This document shows, piece by piece, positions 26,134 through 36,700 of a DNA stretch of 64,000 nt. This DNA comes from Parabacteroides chongii (GTDB lineage Bacteria > Bacteroidota > Bacteroidia > Bacteroidales > Tannerellaceae), in the NCBI RefSeq assembly GCF_029581355.1, contig NZ_CP120849.1:838501-902500 (forward strand), in the 5' to 3' direction. Every line of letters starts with the position of its first letter. The stretch's first letter is position 1. A model generated the notes under the pieces. The model saw nothing but the letters and a program-made list of their open reading frames with translations. It searched no databases and had not been told where the DNA came from. Made by a program: the position numbers and the translations under genes.

Positions 26134-29100
26134 TTATTTTACGATTGCTTTAACAGCAGCTTCGCCTTCAACTGATACTGCAACGAAACCTGCAGCTACG
26201 CTGATTGTTTCTTCATCTGAAGAAGCGATGCGCTGGGCAACTTTCTGACCCAATGCGTTAGTTACAGTAATTGTCTTACCGGCAGCACCCTTAACAACTA
26301 CCTTACCATCGCTGGCAACTACACTGATAGCTGATACTTCAGGAGTCTTAGCATCTGTTGCCACTTCGTCAGTCGGTTCGATGTTGAAGATTTCAGTATC
26401 AAGGATAGCTTCGTTGTAATTTGCAGCTTTTGCAATTACAGGAACACCATTCTGGATCTTAATCCAACCACCCTTACCATCTGTAGGAATTGGTTTGTCA
26501 CCTACTGATTCGATCAGGAAGTCGCAAGCAGGTTTATCGTCAACCAAACGCAATGCAAAGACTGCATTCTTGATACCATATTCGTGAGCAGCATTAATAG
26601 AATCACCCTTAGTATTCTTGCTAGGATCAGCATTCAATGTCCATGTTGTCATATTGTGCTTATTATCACCCAGGAAGATAGAGTCTGAAGCAACTGCATA
26701 TTCAGCCAGGTTCATATCTTTACCGTGACGCATTACGATCAAAGTATCACCGATATGTTTTGCCCAAACAAATGACAGACGAGTGTACTTTTCATTCCAG
26801 ATATAATCTTTACCGTTAGCAGCTAACTGTACAGAATCCTGTGCGTTAACTAAATAACGACCGATCTTATAACCCTGAGAAGGTACTTTGTGACCGCAAT
26901 CACCGTGGTTAGCGATATATTCATCTGTATTATGTTCTGGATTATCAGGACATAACATACCAGCAGGAACTTCTGTTACATCTACAGCAAACATATACTG
27001 AGGCATCTTCGTGTTGTTACGTACATAAGCAGTATCAATATACAGAGCAGACAGTTTATCGTCACCCTTACCTTCTACTCCCAGGAAGTTAATTCCCTTA
27101 CCTTGAGAATAAATGCTGTGAGCATCTTCATACAGATATTCTTTAGCTGTGCTGTTTACTCTGTAGATCTTAGCATACTTGTTAACATCCATATCTTTCA
27201 GACCATCTTCAGGATTAGAAACACCCAAACGACGATACAGAGGAGTATCACTTTCTTTCAAAGCAAATGTTGCAACACGTTCTTCTGAACAAGCTGTTTC
27301 AATTGAGAATCTCTGAGAAGCATCACGTACACCTACACGGTTGTAAGCATTAGTGTTACCACCAACCAAAGCATAATAGCAAGTTGTGTCACCTTCTTCT
27401 GAGATCAATTGATTGTTTTCTTTCAGATAGAAATGAGCTGCGTCTTTTACTTCTACTGGAGAAATAGCGTAAGATGCTTCATTGTCAGGATCTTCTACGA
27501 TGAACTTGTTATCATTTACCAGCTTAGAGCTATCATATACACGGATTGCATAAGCTCTGTTATACAACTGAGGAGCTGCAGCACCTTCATAACCAAACTT
27601 CTGATCTTTGTCCTGAACCGGAACAAGTTCCAAAGTCACTTTTTCACCTTTCAGGTCTACATATACAGTTGTATCGGCAGCAGTTTTGTTTACATTTACA
27701 TAGTGACCAATCTGAATACCGTTGAAGTAATCCATGATGAAGGATTTTCTTGAAAGATCATCCTGTTCTACTACATTATATCCCAGATATTTGTTAGTAA
27801 GCACTCCGGCAACCGGTTTCTTAACTTCAGCCTTAACCCATGCCAAAGTATCTGTACCAACTACACCTGCAAAGATTCCATATTGAGCGAAGATCTGACT
27901 TGCATCAGCACCCTTATACAACTGAACGTTCTTTACATTCTGAGCTGGGAATTCACGGTTATAGATATTAACAGTCTGTTCACCAGCCAAACCTGGATTC
28001 TGTTCAACAACCCACTGAGTACGTGGCATGTGACCGAAATCCTGAGCCTGTCCATAAAGCTGAGCTTGTTCTTCTGTTGTATATTCCAAATCGCTACCGC
28101 AGAAGCTTGCAACCAAGTATTTTCCATTCAAAACTTTCTTCACATTAGAAGCTAAGTTAAAGAAGTAAACGCCTGAAGGCAAAGTTGTTCTTACATATTT
28201 AGAAGAACCATTGATAGTAATCTTCGTATTGATAGTTGAAATAGGAGTTGCACCTGCTTTGTACTCAGAGCTTCCTACTGTTACTTCACGGTGATTGTCA
28301 GCCAAAACAGCAATCTTAATCAAGTTCTGTTCGAACGGATCTTTACTTGCTGTAATTGGAACCAATGTTCCGCGAGCACCTGTTTCATCGGCTGCTGCAC
28401 TTGCCTTCCACAGACCTAAATCCTTAGGATTAGTAAAAGGAGTCATATCTTCCCATTTTTCTACATTATCCGGTTTTTTAGCAAAACCAGCTGTACGGAT
28501 TACAATAGAATCCTGAGACGGATACCATGTGAACTGGAAGTTATAACGACCATTCAAATCCTGACGTGTAGGATTGGCAATACTAGCTGTCGGCATGTTA
28601 TCAACAAACTTTGCAGTAACCATTTTCAAATGTTTGTTACCAGCATCGCTTGTTAAGAATTCTGTTCCAACCTTCAAATAAGTCTTTTCATCAGCAGCTG
28701 TAGCATCGTTAGCTTGCAAAGAAACCCAACCTGTAGTTGTTGCCTTTGTCATCCAATCAGCAGGGAAAGTATTTGCATCTAATGTTGCTTTTGAAGCTGT
28801 CGTTGCTGCTTCTGCATTAGTTATTAAAGTAGCCAATGTAGCTTCTACAGCCCAAGGATTAGCGATATTTCTTGAAATCGCCATGTGTGCCACAGTTTGA
28901 GATGTAGCAGCAATTACATTATTATCAACGCCCCAACCACCATGAATATCTATCGTATTACAGATAAATTCATAAAAAGCTTTCTTCAATGCTTTATAAA
29001 CAGGTTCATTTGCATCAAAGTTTGTAATTAATGTAGACTGAAATGCATCCAATTCTTTCAACAATTCAGTTCTAGTTGTAATCTTTGTTGTTGCGCTATT

Positions 29101-30126
29101 ATTCTGTAAATGGAATTCATTCAATGCTTGAATAGCTTCTTCATAAGCCACCTGATTATTTGTATAATCAGTACCAGTACCTAATGCTTTTTTTATAGCC
29201 TTAAGTAAGGTTTCTGTTTGAGACTTATCTACATAGTCAAGGAAGCTCTGTGAGTAAGTAGTTATGTCAAGATCATTTCCTGTAGCAGTTGTTGCAACAA
29301 GACCTACTTTCCAACCTTTATTTGTCGGATCGATATAACCATAGTTCGCAGGGAAGCCAACCGGAGCAACTGCCTTAAATTCTTGTTTAGTAAACAAGTT
29401 GATTGCAGCAGGATTACCACCTTTCACATCTTCATCAAATGTAAGTTTCAATTTTCCGGCTTCTGTATTAGCCCAAAGCATTGAGTTCAGATCATCTACA
29501 CCCAAAACGATAGCTTCCGGATCTACAGGAGCTACAGTCAATTGCCCAGTAACAGTTACCGGATTATTCAACGCATATTTCAATGCATAAACTTCATTAG
29601 TACCTTTTACCCAAGTTACAATAGAGTCATTCTTTGCACCAAAAACAGATGTCAATTCCTTTTCGTCACCACTAGCGAAACCTGCAACAGGATTATAAGC
29701 ATCCTGCCATTTCCATAAAGCAACATCACCACCAACAGTTGTAGCAGAAGCAGAAGTATTTAATGCCTTCAATGCTGTTGCCGGATTAACTGCCAAAACA
29801 GATCTGGTTCCTAAGTTGATGAATGCATAACGATAACCGTCAGTCGCATTTCCCTGTACATCAATAGTCCATAAAGTGTAACGAGCATCAACGGCATCTG
29901 CTGTAGTAACAGCTTGCAGTTTATAAGTACCACCAGTTACCGGAACCATTGCAACCACTTCTCCTGCCGTACCAGTCATAAGCTGATAATAAGTACCAGC
30001 CTTGATTGCTTTTGCATACGTAGTTGATGCAGTAGCATACTTAGCATAGCTAGGAGCAGCATTTACAGTTCCAATACTTGTCGCCAGCAGGACACCGGCT
30101 ACCAAAGTAGAAAACTTTTTGTTCAT
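26134..30126 (-). CDS. Giant secreted surface protein 1 (S-layer-like, DUF6383-type C-terminus)
   Basis: 1330 aa with signal peptide MNKKFSTLVAGVLLATSIGTV. Rich in Thr, Ala, Asp and Asn, with no enzyme motif. It holds several D-S/T-(A/I/L/V/T) sites (NDSIV, TDTLA, GDTLI, KGDSIN) of the kind glycosylated in Bacteroidetes. The last ~65 residues (ISVVASDGKVVVKGAAGK to GEAAVKAIVK) are near-identical in layout to those of the protein at 56320 and resemble a type IX sorting domain (NALGQKV). The likely role is an S-layer-like glycoprotein. Its promoter seems to lie on an invertible segment, here facing away, so the gene may be silent in this assembly. Confidence 0.75.
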   Translation of the reverse strand: MNKKFSTLVAGVLLATSIGTVNAAPSYAKYATASTTYAKAIKAGTYYQLMTGTAGEVVAMVPVTGGTYKLQAVTTADAVDARYTLWTIDVQGNATDGYRYAFINLGTRSVLAVNPATALKALNTSASATTVGGDVALWKWQDAYNPVAGFASGDEKELTSVFGAKNDSIVTWVKGTNEVYALKYALNNPVTVTGQLTVAPVDPEAIVLGVDDLNSMLWANTEAGKLKLTFDEDVKGGNPAAINLFTKQEFKAVAPVGFPANYGYIDPTNKGWKVGLVATTATGNDLDITTYSQSFLDYVDKSQTETLLKAIKKALGTGTDYTNNQVAYEEAIQALNEFHLQNNSATTKITTRTELLKELDAFQSTLITNFDANEPVYKALKKAFYEFICNTIDIHGGWGVDNNVIAATSQTVAHMAISRNIANPWAVEATLATLITNAEAATTASKATLDANTFPADWMTKATTTGWVSLQANDATAADEKTYLKVGTEFLTSDAGNKHLKMVTAKFVDNMPTASIANPTRQDLNGRYNFQFTWYPSQDSIVIRTAGFAKKPDNVEKWEDMTPFTNPKDLGLWKASAAADETGARGTLVPITASKDPFEQNLIKIAVLADNHREVTVGSSEYKAGATPISTINTKITINGSSKYVRTTLPSGVYFFNLASNVKKVLNGKYLVASFCGSDLEYTTEEQAQLYGQAQDFGHMPRTQWVVEQNPGLAGEQTVNIYNREFPAQNVKNVQLYKGADASQIFAQYGIFAGVVGTDTLAWVKAEVKKPVAGVLTNKYLGYNVVEQDDLSRKSFIMDYFNGIQIGHYVNVNKTAADTTVYVDLKGEKVTLELVPVQDKDQKFGYEGAAAPQLYNRAYAIRVYDSSKLVNDNKFIVEDPDNEASYAISPVEVKDAAHFYLKENNQLISEEGDTTCYYALVGGNTNAYNRVGVRDASQRFSIETACSEERVATFALKESDTPLYRRLGVSNPEDGLKDMDVNKYAKIYRVNSTAKEYLYEDAHSIYSQGKGINFLGVEGKGDDKLSALYIDTAYVRNNTKMPQYMFAVDVTEVPAGMLCPDNPEHNTDEYIANHGDCGHKVPSQGYKIGRYLVNAQDSVQLAANGKDYIWNEKYTRLSFVWAKHIGDTLIVMRHGKDMNLAEYAVASDSIFLGDNKHNMTTWTLNADPSKNTKGDSINAAHEYGIKNAVFALRLVDDKPACDFLIESVGDKPIPTDGKGGWIKIQNGVPVIAKAANYNEAILDTEIFNIEPTDEVATDAKTPEVSAISVVASDGKVVVKGAAGKTITVTNALGQKVAQRIASSDEETISVAAGFVAVSVEGEAAVKAIVK

Positions 30127-30205
30127 AAATCTAAATTTTAATATTAATAATAGTGTTAATGAAATTAGTTCTTGTTCTATCTTTTATACTCTTGTCATAA
30201 TCGAA

Positions 30206-30410
30206 TGACTAAAATAAACGATCCTTTAATCTCGTCACGTTTTTCTGATTTCCATGTGTTCGTAATCGAAAGGCTTATTTTTGTACAGACTTTGTTATTA
30301 TCTTGATAAGAAAGAAGATACCTAAGTGAAATTTATTTGGAAAAGAGTTGTGGTTTCAAAAGTTATAGTTAATTTTGTTGACGGATTTAAAGGATCGTTT
30401 ATTTTAGTCA
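30206..30410. repeat. Invertible promoter segment of surface-protein gene 1
   Basis: Left arm 30206-30237 and right arm 30379-30410 are 32-bp inverted copies: 24 contiguous identical bases beginning TGACTAAAATAAACG, then a 3-bp mismatch block, then CGTCA. The core is 141 bp. It starts 80 bp upstream of the start codon. The same site family (TGAC...TAAACG.TCCTTT...CGTCA) bounds the segment at 59722-59916. Paired arms around a promoter that points away from the gene are the hallmark of Bacteroidales phase-variable promoters. Confidence 0.8.
30348..30377 (+). promoter_or_regulatory. Promoter inside switch 1, facing away from the gene
   Basis: TTG (30348-30350), 19-bp gap, TAATTTTG (30370-30377), one base short of the right arm. 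Inversion of the segment would turn it toward the surface-protein gene, giving a leader of roughly 105 nt. Confidence 0.65.
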
Positions 30411-30899
30411 GTCAAATTATCGCTCCTAGATCTTACTTTTCAAGTTATTAGAATCATCTATCCATTCATCATTTTATAGAGTATACAATTATATTAATGT
30501 ACACGCGTACATTATATATAAGTTTTTTTCAATTTGGATTCAAAGTCGATATCGGCAACGTATCACATTATAATTCAACTTATTGCAGGTGACTCCGGAG
30601 TTTTATTCAGCGTCACCTACTTTCACCTAAAATAATCAAAACTCCCCCTATTACAGCAATATTATATGAGGCTAAAGAAGTTAATAGCCTATATTACAAC
30701 TATTAAGCTTCAATATTATAACTATTAAGCGTCATTCTCCCTAGAATAAAATTTGAAATGTAATATGTACATAAATGTAAGACTATGCATACAAATATGT
30801 AAGGTATACCTTTCTTTTATGTAAAGTATATATTACATATATAAATATCCTAAGATAAGCCATTAATTCTCATATATTATAATCTTCATACTATAGAGC
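30411..30899. other. AT-rich conserved upstream module 1
   Basis: Gene-free. It holds an 18-bp dyad AATGTACACGCGTACATT (30496-30513), a hairpin AGGTGAC/GTCACCT (30587-30618) and a cluster of TGTAAGGTATACC-like repeats near 30760-30850. Each has a counterpart at almost the same offset upstream of gene 2. It may be the tail of the OFF-direction transcript or a second regulatory region. Confidence 0.55.
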
Positions 30900-31053
30900 T
30901 GCGATTTAATGGAAAAGGCGGACCGAAAGAAAAGAAGAAGGACTGGAAGATTGAAAAACTCAGGTAGCTGCCAATATGAAAAAGAAAGGTATTGATCTGA
31001 CTTTTATAGCCGGATGTACCGGACTGAATGAAGAAGCAATTAAAACATTGTAG
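30900..31053 (+). pseudogene. Remnant of a PD-(D/E)XK (Rpn-type) transposase C-terminus
   Basis: The plus strand encodes VAANMKKKGIDLTFIAGC followed by TGLNEEAIKTL and a stop at 31051-31053. This resembles the helical C-terminal tail of Rpn/PDDEXK-family putative transposases common in Bacteroidales. Upstream coding potential is broken by a frameshift and in-frame stops (for example 30952-30954), and no nuclease core is left. Possibly a decayed mobile element beside the switch region. Confidence 0.4.
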
Positions 31054-31070
31054 CCACGTAATCCATACCT

Positions 31071-31106
31071 AGAGGTGATGCCGGATTAACTTCCGGCATC
31101 ACCTCT
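31071..31106 (-). terminator. Hairpin after the phosphodiesterase gene
   Basis: AGAGGTGATGCCGGA (31071-31085) pairs perfectly with TCCGGCATCACCTCT (31092-31106). It lies 77 bp past the stop at 31183. There is no good T-run on either strand, but the stem sequence GGTGATGCCGG is the same as in the clear terminator at 60430. Confidence 0.6.
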
Positions 31107-31182
31107 ATAATTCACTAATATTTAACAGTATAACCCGCTGAATACAGCTGGTGACGCCCTATTCGGGAAAACTTTATTGTAA

Positions 31183-32058
31183 TCACTCCTTTGGAATAAA
31201 CATACTGATCCCTACAGGATAATGATCGGAAAGATAATCATTGTCCGGACCATTATAGATCTGTGCATCTATACAATTGGGGCGCAGGCTGTCAGTCACA
31301 AATATGAAATCGATCCGTTCCTGCTGACGACGTAAAGCCTCCCCTTTCGGAGAACTTGCCAATATCCGGGTAGGGAAAGAATAACGTTGGTTATCAGGCG
31401 TAAACATATAACATATATCATGCAAAGAAGCAGCCATAAATGTGGATATAACAGCATAGTCCTCCAGGTGCTCATCCGTCCAGGAGGCATCGAAAGGAGA
31501 ATGGGCATTCATATCGCCCATCAACAGACAGTCGGTTAATTGGTTACTGCTTATATAATCGATGATGTTGTCGGCTTCCTTCTTACGTTTCAGACGGTCG
31601 GAAGGATTCAGATGCGTCACCAGGAAATCCATATTCAGGACTTTGCAATGCAGCAAGCCGTGACCGTAACCATCAATCTTCCGATCAATCACTTGAAGCG
31701 GAGTTTTAGATGTAAGACCGACCGGATAACCGTTCTCCTTTACAATAGCCGCATAAGGATGACCATAAGAAGCTGCCAGCTCTTTCAGACGGGCTTCGGT
31801 AAAGCCGCAAAGTTCGTTCAGTGCCAGGACATCGGGCGACTGCTCTTTTACCCAGGCAGTAAAACGGGCAATACGGTCTTTATCCGCACCATTACTGAAA
31901 CCATCCATGATATTGTAAGAGATGATCTTGATCTTTTGGCGGTCTGTACGCCAGTCGCGTTCGTAGGAAGTTGAATTCTGAGCATTCATTCCTGACCCTA
32001 AACCAAACAATAATGCCAATAGAAATAAACTGAACCAATTGTTGAATAAGCGTTTCAT
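31183..32058 (-). CDS. Secreted endonuclease/exonuclease/phosphatase-family protein
   Basis: 291 aa with a signal peptide (cleavage near SGMNAQ). The metal-dependent phosphodiesterase fold is complete: ISYNIMDGF, LNELCGF (Glu), the LVTHLNPSD histidine, LLMGDMNAHSP (Asp/Asn) and SDHYPVGI (Asp-His) at the end. Members cut nucleic acids, phosphoinositides or sphingolipids. It is the last gene of the ECF-regulated SusC/SusD locus, 75 bp after susD, so it probably processes a phosphodiester-containing nutrient in the periplasm or outside. Exact substrate unknown. Confidence 0.85.
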   Translation of the reverse strand: MKRLFNNWFSLFLLALLFGLGSGMNAQNSTSYERDWRTDRQKIKIISYNIMDGFSNGADKDRIARFTAWVKEQSPDVLALNELCGFTEARLKELAASYGHPYAAIVKENGYPVGLTSKTPLQVIDRKIDGYGHGLLHCKVLNMDFLVTHLNPSDRLKRKKEADNIIDYISSNQLTDCLLMGDMNAHSPFDASWTDEHLEDYAVISTFMAASLHDICYMFTPDNQRYSFPTRILASSPKGEALRRQQERIDFIFVTDSLRPNCIDAQIYNGPDNDYLSDHYPVGISMFIPKE

Positions 32059-32133
32059 TCTTGTAATGTTTATGTTTATAACAAAGGTATATCAAAAAGA
32101 CTGTAAATCCTTTCGATACACCTTTCAAGTTTA

Positions 32134-33732
32134 TTAATAGCCAGGATTCTGCGGTTTGAGATTCGGATTCTTGCTCATTTCCGTATTCGGTATAGGCAAT
32201 AACCTCATCTTTTTGTCCCACGTAAATCCCTGCACCTTTGCCCATGTAGACTCTTCGATATTCCAACGGCGCAAGTCATAACCACGAACATCCTCACCTG
32301 CAAACTCGACACGACGCTCATAACGTAATTTCGCCATACCATCTTCCTTACTACCAATCGTTATATCCGGCAACACCTTATTTTCCGGAAAACCAGCAGG
32401 GATATACTTATCCGGATGAGCCAAAGCGTAATTGCGGGCACGCGTTCTGACCATATTAATGTATTTGGTTCCGGATTGGAAATCACCGGTTTGTATATAA
32501 GCCTCAGCCAGATTCAACAAAACTTCAGCATATCGCATCAAGATATTATTTAAGCCGACATTCGTTTCATTCGGACCATACCACAAGGTATTCTTCTGAA
32601 AATCAACTCCACCTTCTTTGTTTAAAAGCCAATCCATGGAATAAACAAGCGGTTCGCCGGTTGTTCGGTGAGTAGAGACATCCATCGGTGTATAGAATGT
32701 GATATCAAAGCGAGGATCTCTGTTTTTCCAGTAAGCAGCAGCATCATACAAGGAATTGGCATCGCTACTTATCGGATTCCCATCAATCAACGCATAAGCA
32801 TCTCTTAGATCAGGTGTCGGATTAAAGTGAGTCGTATAAATTTCTCCACGGCACATCCCCCCGTCAACCGTACCGAAATAACGGGTTTTCCAATTCTGTT
32901 GTTCTTTGCTAAACGATACTTCAAAGATAGATTCTTTATTGAACTCATTGGTTTCCATATAAATGGATTCCATATCTGCCAATAGTTCGTAAACGCCTTC
33001 ATCTGCTAATTTTACTACTTCCTCACCTGTTTTAATAGCATCGGCATAATCCTGACGATAAAGATAGGCTGCAGACAGGAATGCATAAGCTGCACCGGAA
33101 GTAGCACGGGGTGCATCCTCTGAATCATAAGACGAAGGCAGATGCTGAGCAGCAAATGTAAGATCAGGAATAATTACCTTTTCATAGACTTCGTCGACAG
33201 AAGAACGTCCTGGATGTAACAGGGCTTCATCTTTTAAATCAACCTGGCTCAACAAAATAGGTACATCACCATACAAACGGATCAGATGATAATACCAATA
33301 ACCACGAATAAAACGCATTTCGCCGACGATACGATTCCTGTCTTCACTACTGATATTATCATCCGGCATATTGGAAACTTTTTCAATACCGATATTGCAA
33401 CGGGCTATCCCGGCATAAGCATTAACAAAAGAACCTGTTACCAGATAATTATCCCCCGGATCAAAACTTCCGCGGATATATGAAGCATCGATCGAACCAC
33501 TCTGCAAACAGTCATCCGAACACATATCACCGAAGATTTGTACACCAGTTGCCCAGAAGCCGTTTAATGTCTGTAATGTTTTGTAACAAGCGTTGGCAGC
33601 ATAGACAGCCTGGTCTTTATTCTGATAGAAATTCTCTTCGGAAAGTTCACCATACGGCTCCCGGTCAAGGAAATCACTACAGGAAGACAATATGGTCATC
33701 AAAGCTATTATATATATTTCGAATCTTTTCAT
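32134..33732 (-). CDS. SusD/RagB-family outer-membrane lipoprotein
   Basis: 532 aa. Lipobox with Cys18 (ILSSCSD), then the classical SusD N-terminus DFLDREPYGELSEENFYQNKDQAV and the C-terminal RagB/SusD region (KLRYERRVEFAGEDVRGYDLRRW, LLPIPNTEMSKNPNL). It binds substrate at the surface as partner of the SusC encoded 19 bp upstream. Intact, although that SusC carries a stop codon, so the pair may be non-functional in this strain. Confidence 0.94.
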   Translation of the reverse strand: MKRFEIYIIALMTILSSCSDFLDREPYGELSEENFYQNKDQAVYAANACYKTLQTLNGFWATGVQIFGDMCSDDCLQSGSIDASYIRGSFDPGDNYLVTGSFVNAYAGIARCNIGIEKVSNMPDDNISSEDRNRIVGEMRFIRGYWYYHLIRLYGDVPILLSQVDLKDEALLHPGRSSVDEVYEKVIIPDLTFAAQHLPSSYDSEDAPRATSGAAYAFLSAAYLYRQDYADAIKTGEEVVKLADEGVYELLADMESIYMETNEFNKESIFEVSFSKEQQNWKTRYFGTVDGGMCRGEIYTTHFNPTPDLRDAYALIDGNPISSDANSLYDAAAYWKNRDPRFDITFYTPMDVSTHRTTGEPLVYSMDWLLNKEGGVDFQKNTLWYGPNETNVGLNNILMRYAEVLLNLAEAYIQTGDFQSGTKYINMVRTRARNYALAHPDKYIPAGFPENKVLPDITIGSKEDGMAKLRYERRVEFAGEDVRGYDLRRWNIEESTWAKVQGFTWDKKMRLLPIPNTEMSKNPNLKPQNPGY

Positions 33733-33751
33733 ATTCTCGTATTTTTACTGT

Positions 33752-36700
33752 TTAAAACTTAATATTCGCACCGATCATAAAAGTCATTGCAGCAGGATAG
33801 CTGTATGCCCAATTGTTATATTGAGCTGTACCGCTCCTTTCCGGATCATATCCGTAAAAATCTTTACTTGTAATCGTTACCAGGTTTTCGCCGCTCACAT
33901 ATACTCTGAACTTATACTTTCCAGCCATATCAAACGAATAACCGACAGAAAGATTTTTCAGACGAGCGTAACTGGAATTTGTCAACAGGAAGTCGTTCAT
34001 CTGATACATCGAATAGGCTCCTCCCCAAATCACAGCAGGCCATTTTCCTGGAGTTCCTTCGCCATTCCAACGATTATCATACCACCATTTTCCATAGTTA
34101 ATGCCACCGTCATTCAACCATTTTTCATATGGCATAAACTGTTTCTTGCCTAAATCTCCCTGCCAAAACATCGAGAAGTCAAAGTTTTTATATTGTGCAC
34201 CCAGTTTAAAACCGAATGTCATCTTCGGGATAGAATTACCAAGGATTACACGGTCATCTGCATCGATCTTCTTATCACCATTCTGATCTTTGAACTTGAT
34301 AGAACCGACAATTGCACTACCATAAGTTGGAGAATTATCAATATCTTCCTGGCTGGCATACACACCTTCCATTTCCCAACCATAAAAAGAGTCGATAGCA
34401 TATCCCACCTTATTTATATAGGTATCACGATGACCACCGTCCCGTAATTCTTCATCCTTACCGTCACTAAGTTGCAAAATCTTATTACGAACCGTACTGA
34501 TATTAGCTCCGACAAAATAACTAAAATCATTATTTATTTTATCTTGCCAGTTAATTTCCAGCTCAACACCCCGATTAGCTACTTTTGCAAAGTTCACATT
34601 AGGAGCACCCAAACCGACAGTGCCCGGAATAACCTGCTGGCGAAGAATTCCAGAAGTACGTTTATCATAATATTCAGCAGAAGCTGTCAGGCGATTATTC
34701 AGTAAACCGATATCCACACCAGCATTAGTGATTGTAGTCGTCTCCCACTTCAAATCTTTATTTACCAGGTTAGCAACATAATAGCCGGGAACGATTGTAT
34801 GGTTATAACCGCCAGCTCCCATTAATACACTCATGTTACTAAGAGTTGCAATCGTCGGGTATCTTCCTGAAACAGATTGATTTCCCAGCTGTCCCCAGTT
34901 CACACGTAATTTCAAATTGGAAATTGCCGGCACATTAAAGAACTCTTCCTGACTGATCCGCCATGCACCGGAGAAAGAAGGGAAGAATCCCCAACGGTTA
35001 CCAGAAGCAAAACGGGAAGAACCATCAGCACGCAAATTAAAAGAGAACAGGTAACGATCTGTAAAGTTATAATTGATACGTCCAAACCAGGACATCATTG
35101 CCAACTGGCTTTTAGCCCCGCTGTTACGGGAATCTGTCGGATTAGTACCTCCATTCAGTATCTGCATGTTCTTAGATTCCGAAACATAGTCGTAAGCGAT
35201 TCCATAAATATCATCATCAGTCGTCAACTGCTGCGAGAAGCCAGCCATACCGTCTATAGAATGTTTGGAAGAGAAGGTATGATCGAAATAAAGTAAATAA
35301 TCGGTTAACCAGGTTACATTTTTACCACGCGTTTCCTCATAACTCGAACGAGTATTTCCGTATCTGTCAGCAATATTATAAGTCGGAGTAAACGATTTCT
35401 TTTCATAATAGTTGAAATCAAGTCCGGCGTTAATACGGAACCGGAGGAAGTCAAATATCTTATATTCAGCATAGATATTTCCTAACACCTTATAAGTGCG
35501 ATGATCCGGATTACTTAGGTTAGCCATATAGACAGGACTGATACCATTTTCTCCTGCATGCTTCGCATAACCTGGTGTTACCCCGTCAGCTTCATAAAGC
35601 GGAATTGTCGGAGACGTATTATAGGCATCTCCAGCGGCATTGGATGTACCATGTTGCAAACTTGTACTCAGATTAATACTTGTACCAAAAGAGAGACGCT
35701 CACCATATTTATTGTCATTATTTATCCTGAAGTTAGCTTTATTATAAGAGGTATTTTCCAGGATACCCTCCTGGTTAACATATCCTCCCGACATATAATA
35801 AGATGAATTCTGACTTCCTCCCTGGGCACTTACATTAATATTATAGGTTGGAGCTACGCTGAACAATTCTTTTCCCCAGTCAGTTCCTTTTCCGTAAGAA
35901 GCCGGAGAATTTGTGAAATAAGGTGTTATATTACTTCCGCTGATCCAACGGTTGGCATTCGCTATCGCTTCATTCTATAATTCTACGAACTCAGCGGCAT
36001 TACACATATCCAAATATTTAGTGATACGCTGCAAGCCAAAATAACCATCTACCGAAATACTGCTCTGTTCAGAAATTCCCCTCTTGGTAGTAACAAGGAT
36101 CACTCCATTCGCCGCACGTGAACCATAGATAGCAGCGGAGGCAGCATCTTTCAATACATTGACCGATTCAATATCAGAAGATGAGATACTTTCCAGTCCA
36201 CCGTCAGCCGGAATACCATCAATCACTACTAACGGAGCATTATCGCCAAACGTACCCATCCCCCTGATACGAATATCAGAACTTGCACCAGGCTGACCGT
36301 TACTCTTCGTAATAACGACACCGGATAATTTTCCTTGTAAAGCCTGTGATACCGAGGAACTGGATACATCTTTCAGATCTTTAGATGAAACCACGGAGAC
36401 AGCTCCAGTCAGATTGGCCTTCTTTTGTACACCATAACCAACAACTACCACTTCATCGAGATTCTGAGTATCTTCTTTCATCAGGACACGAATAGAACTT
36501 TGATTCTTAACCTGTACATCCTGAGTTGTGTAACCAATATAAGTAATCTGAAGAGTTGAATTTGAGGCTACCTCAAGCGTAAAACTTCCATCTATATCGG
36601 TAATAGTCCCATTACTGGTTCCTTTTTCCATCACATTCGCACCGATGATCGCTTCTCCTTGCTGATCAAGAATAATACCAGTTATTATCTTCCGATTGGT

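Noticed and set aside
27103..29590. Small plus-strand reading frames opposite surface-protein gene 1
   Set aside because: They are short, lack recognisable domains or start signals and mirror the codon structure of the large gene.
30276..30283. TATTTTTG as the main promoter of switch 1
   Set aside because: It lacks a -33 partner and is not conserved at the equivalent place in switch 2; the box at 30370 has both.
31071..31106. Attachment site or mobile-element end
   Set aside because: The same stem sequence forms a clear terminator at 60430, so a terminator is the simpler explanation.
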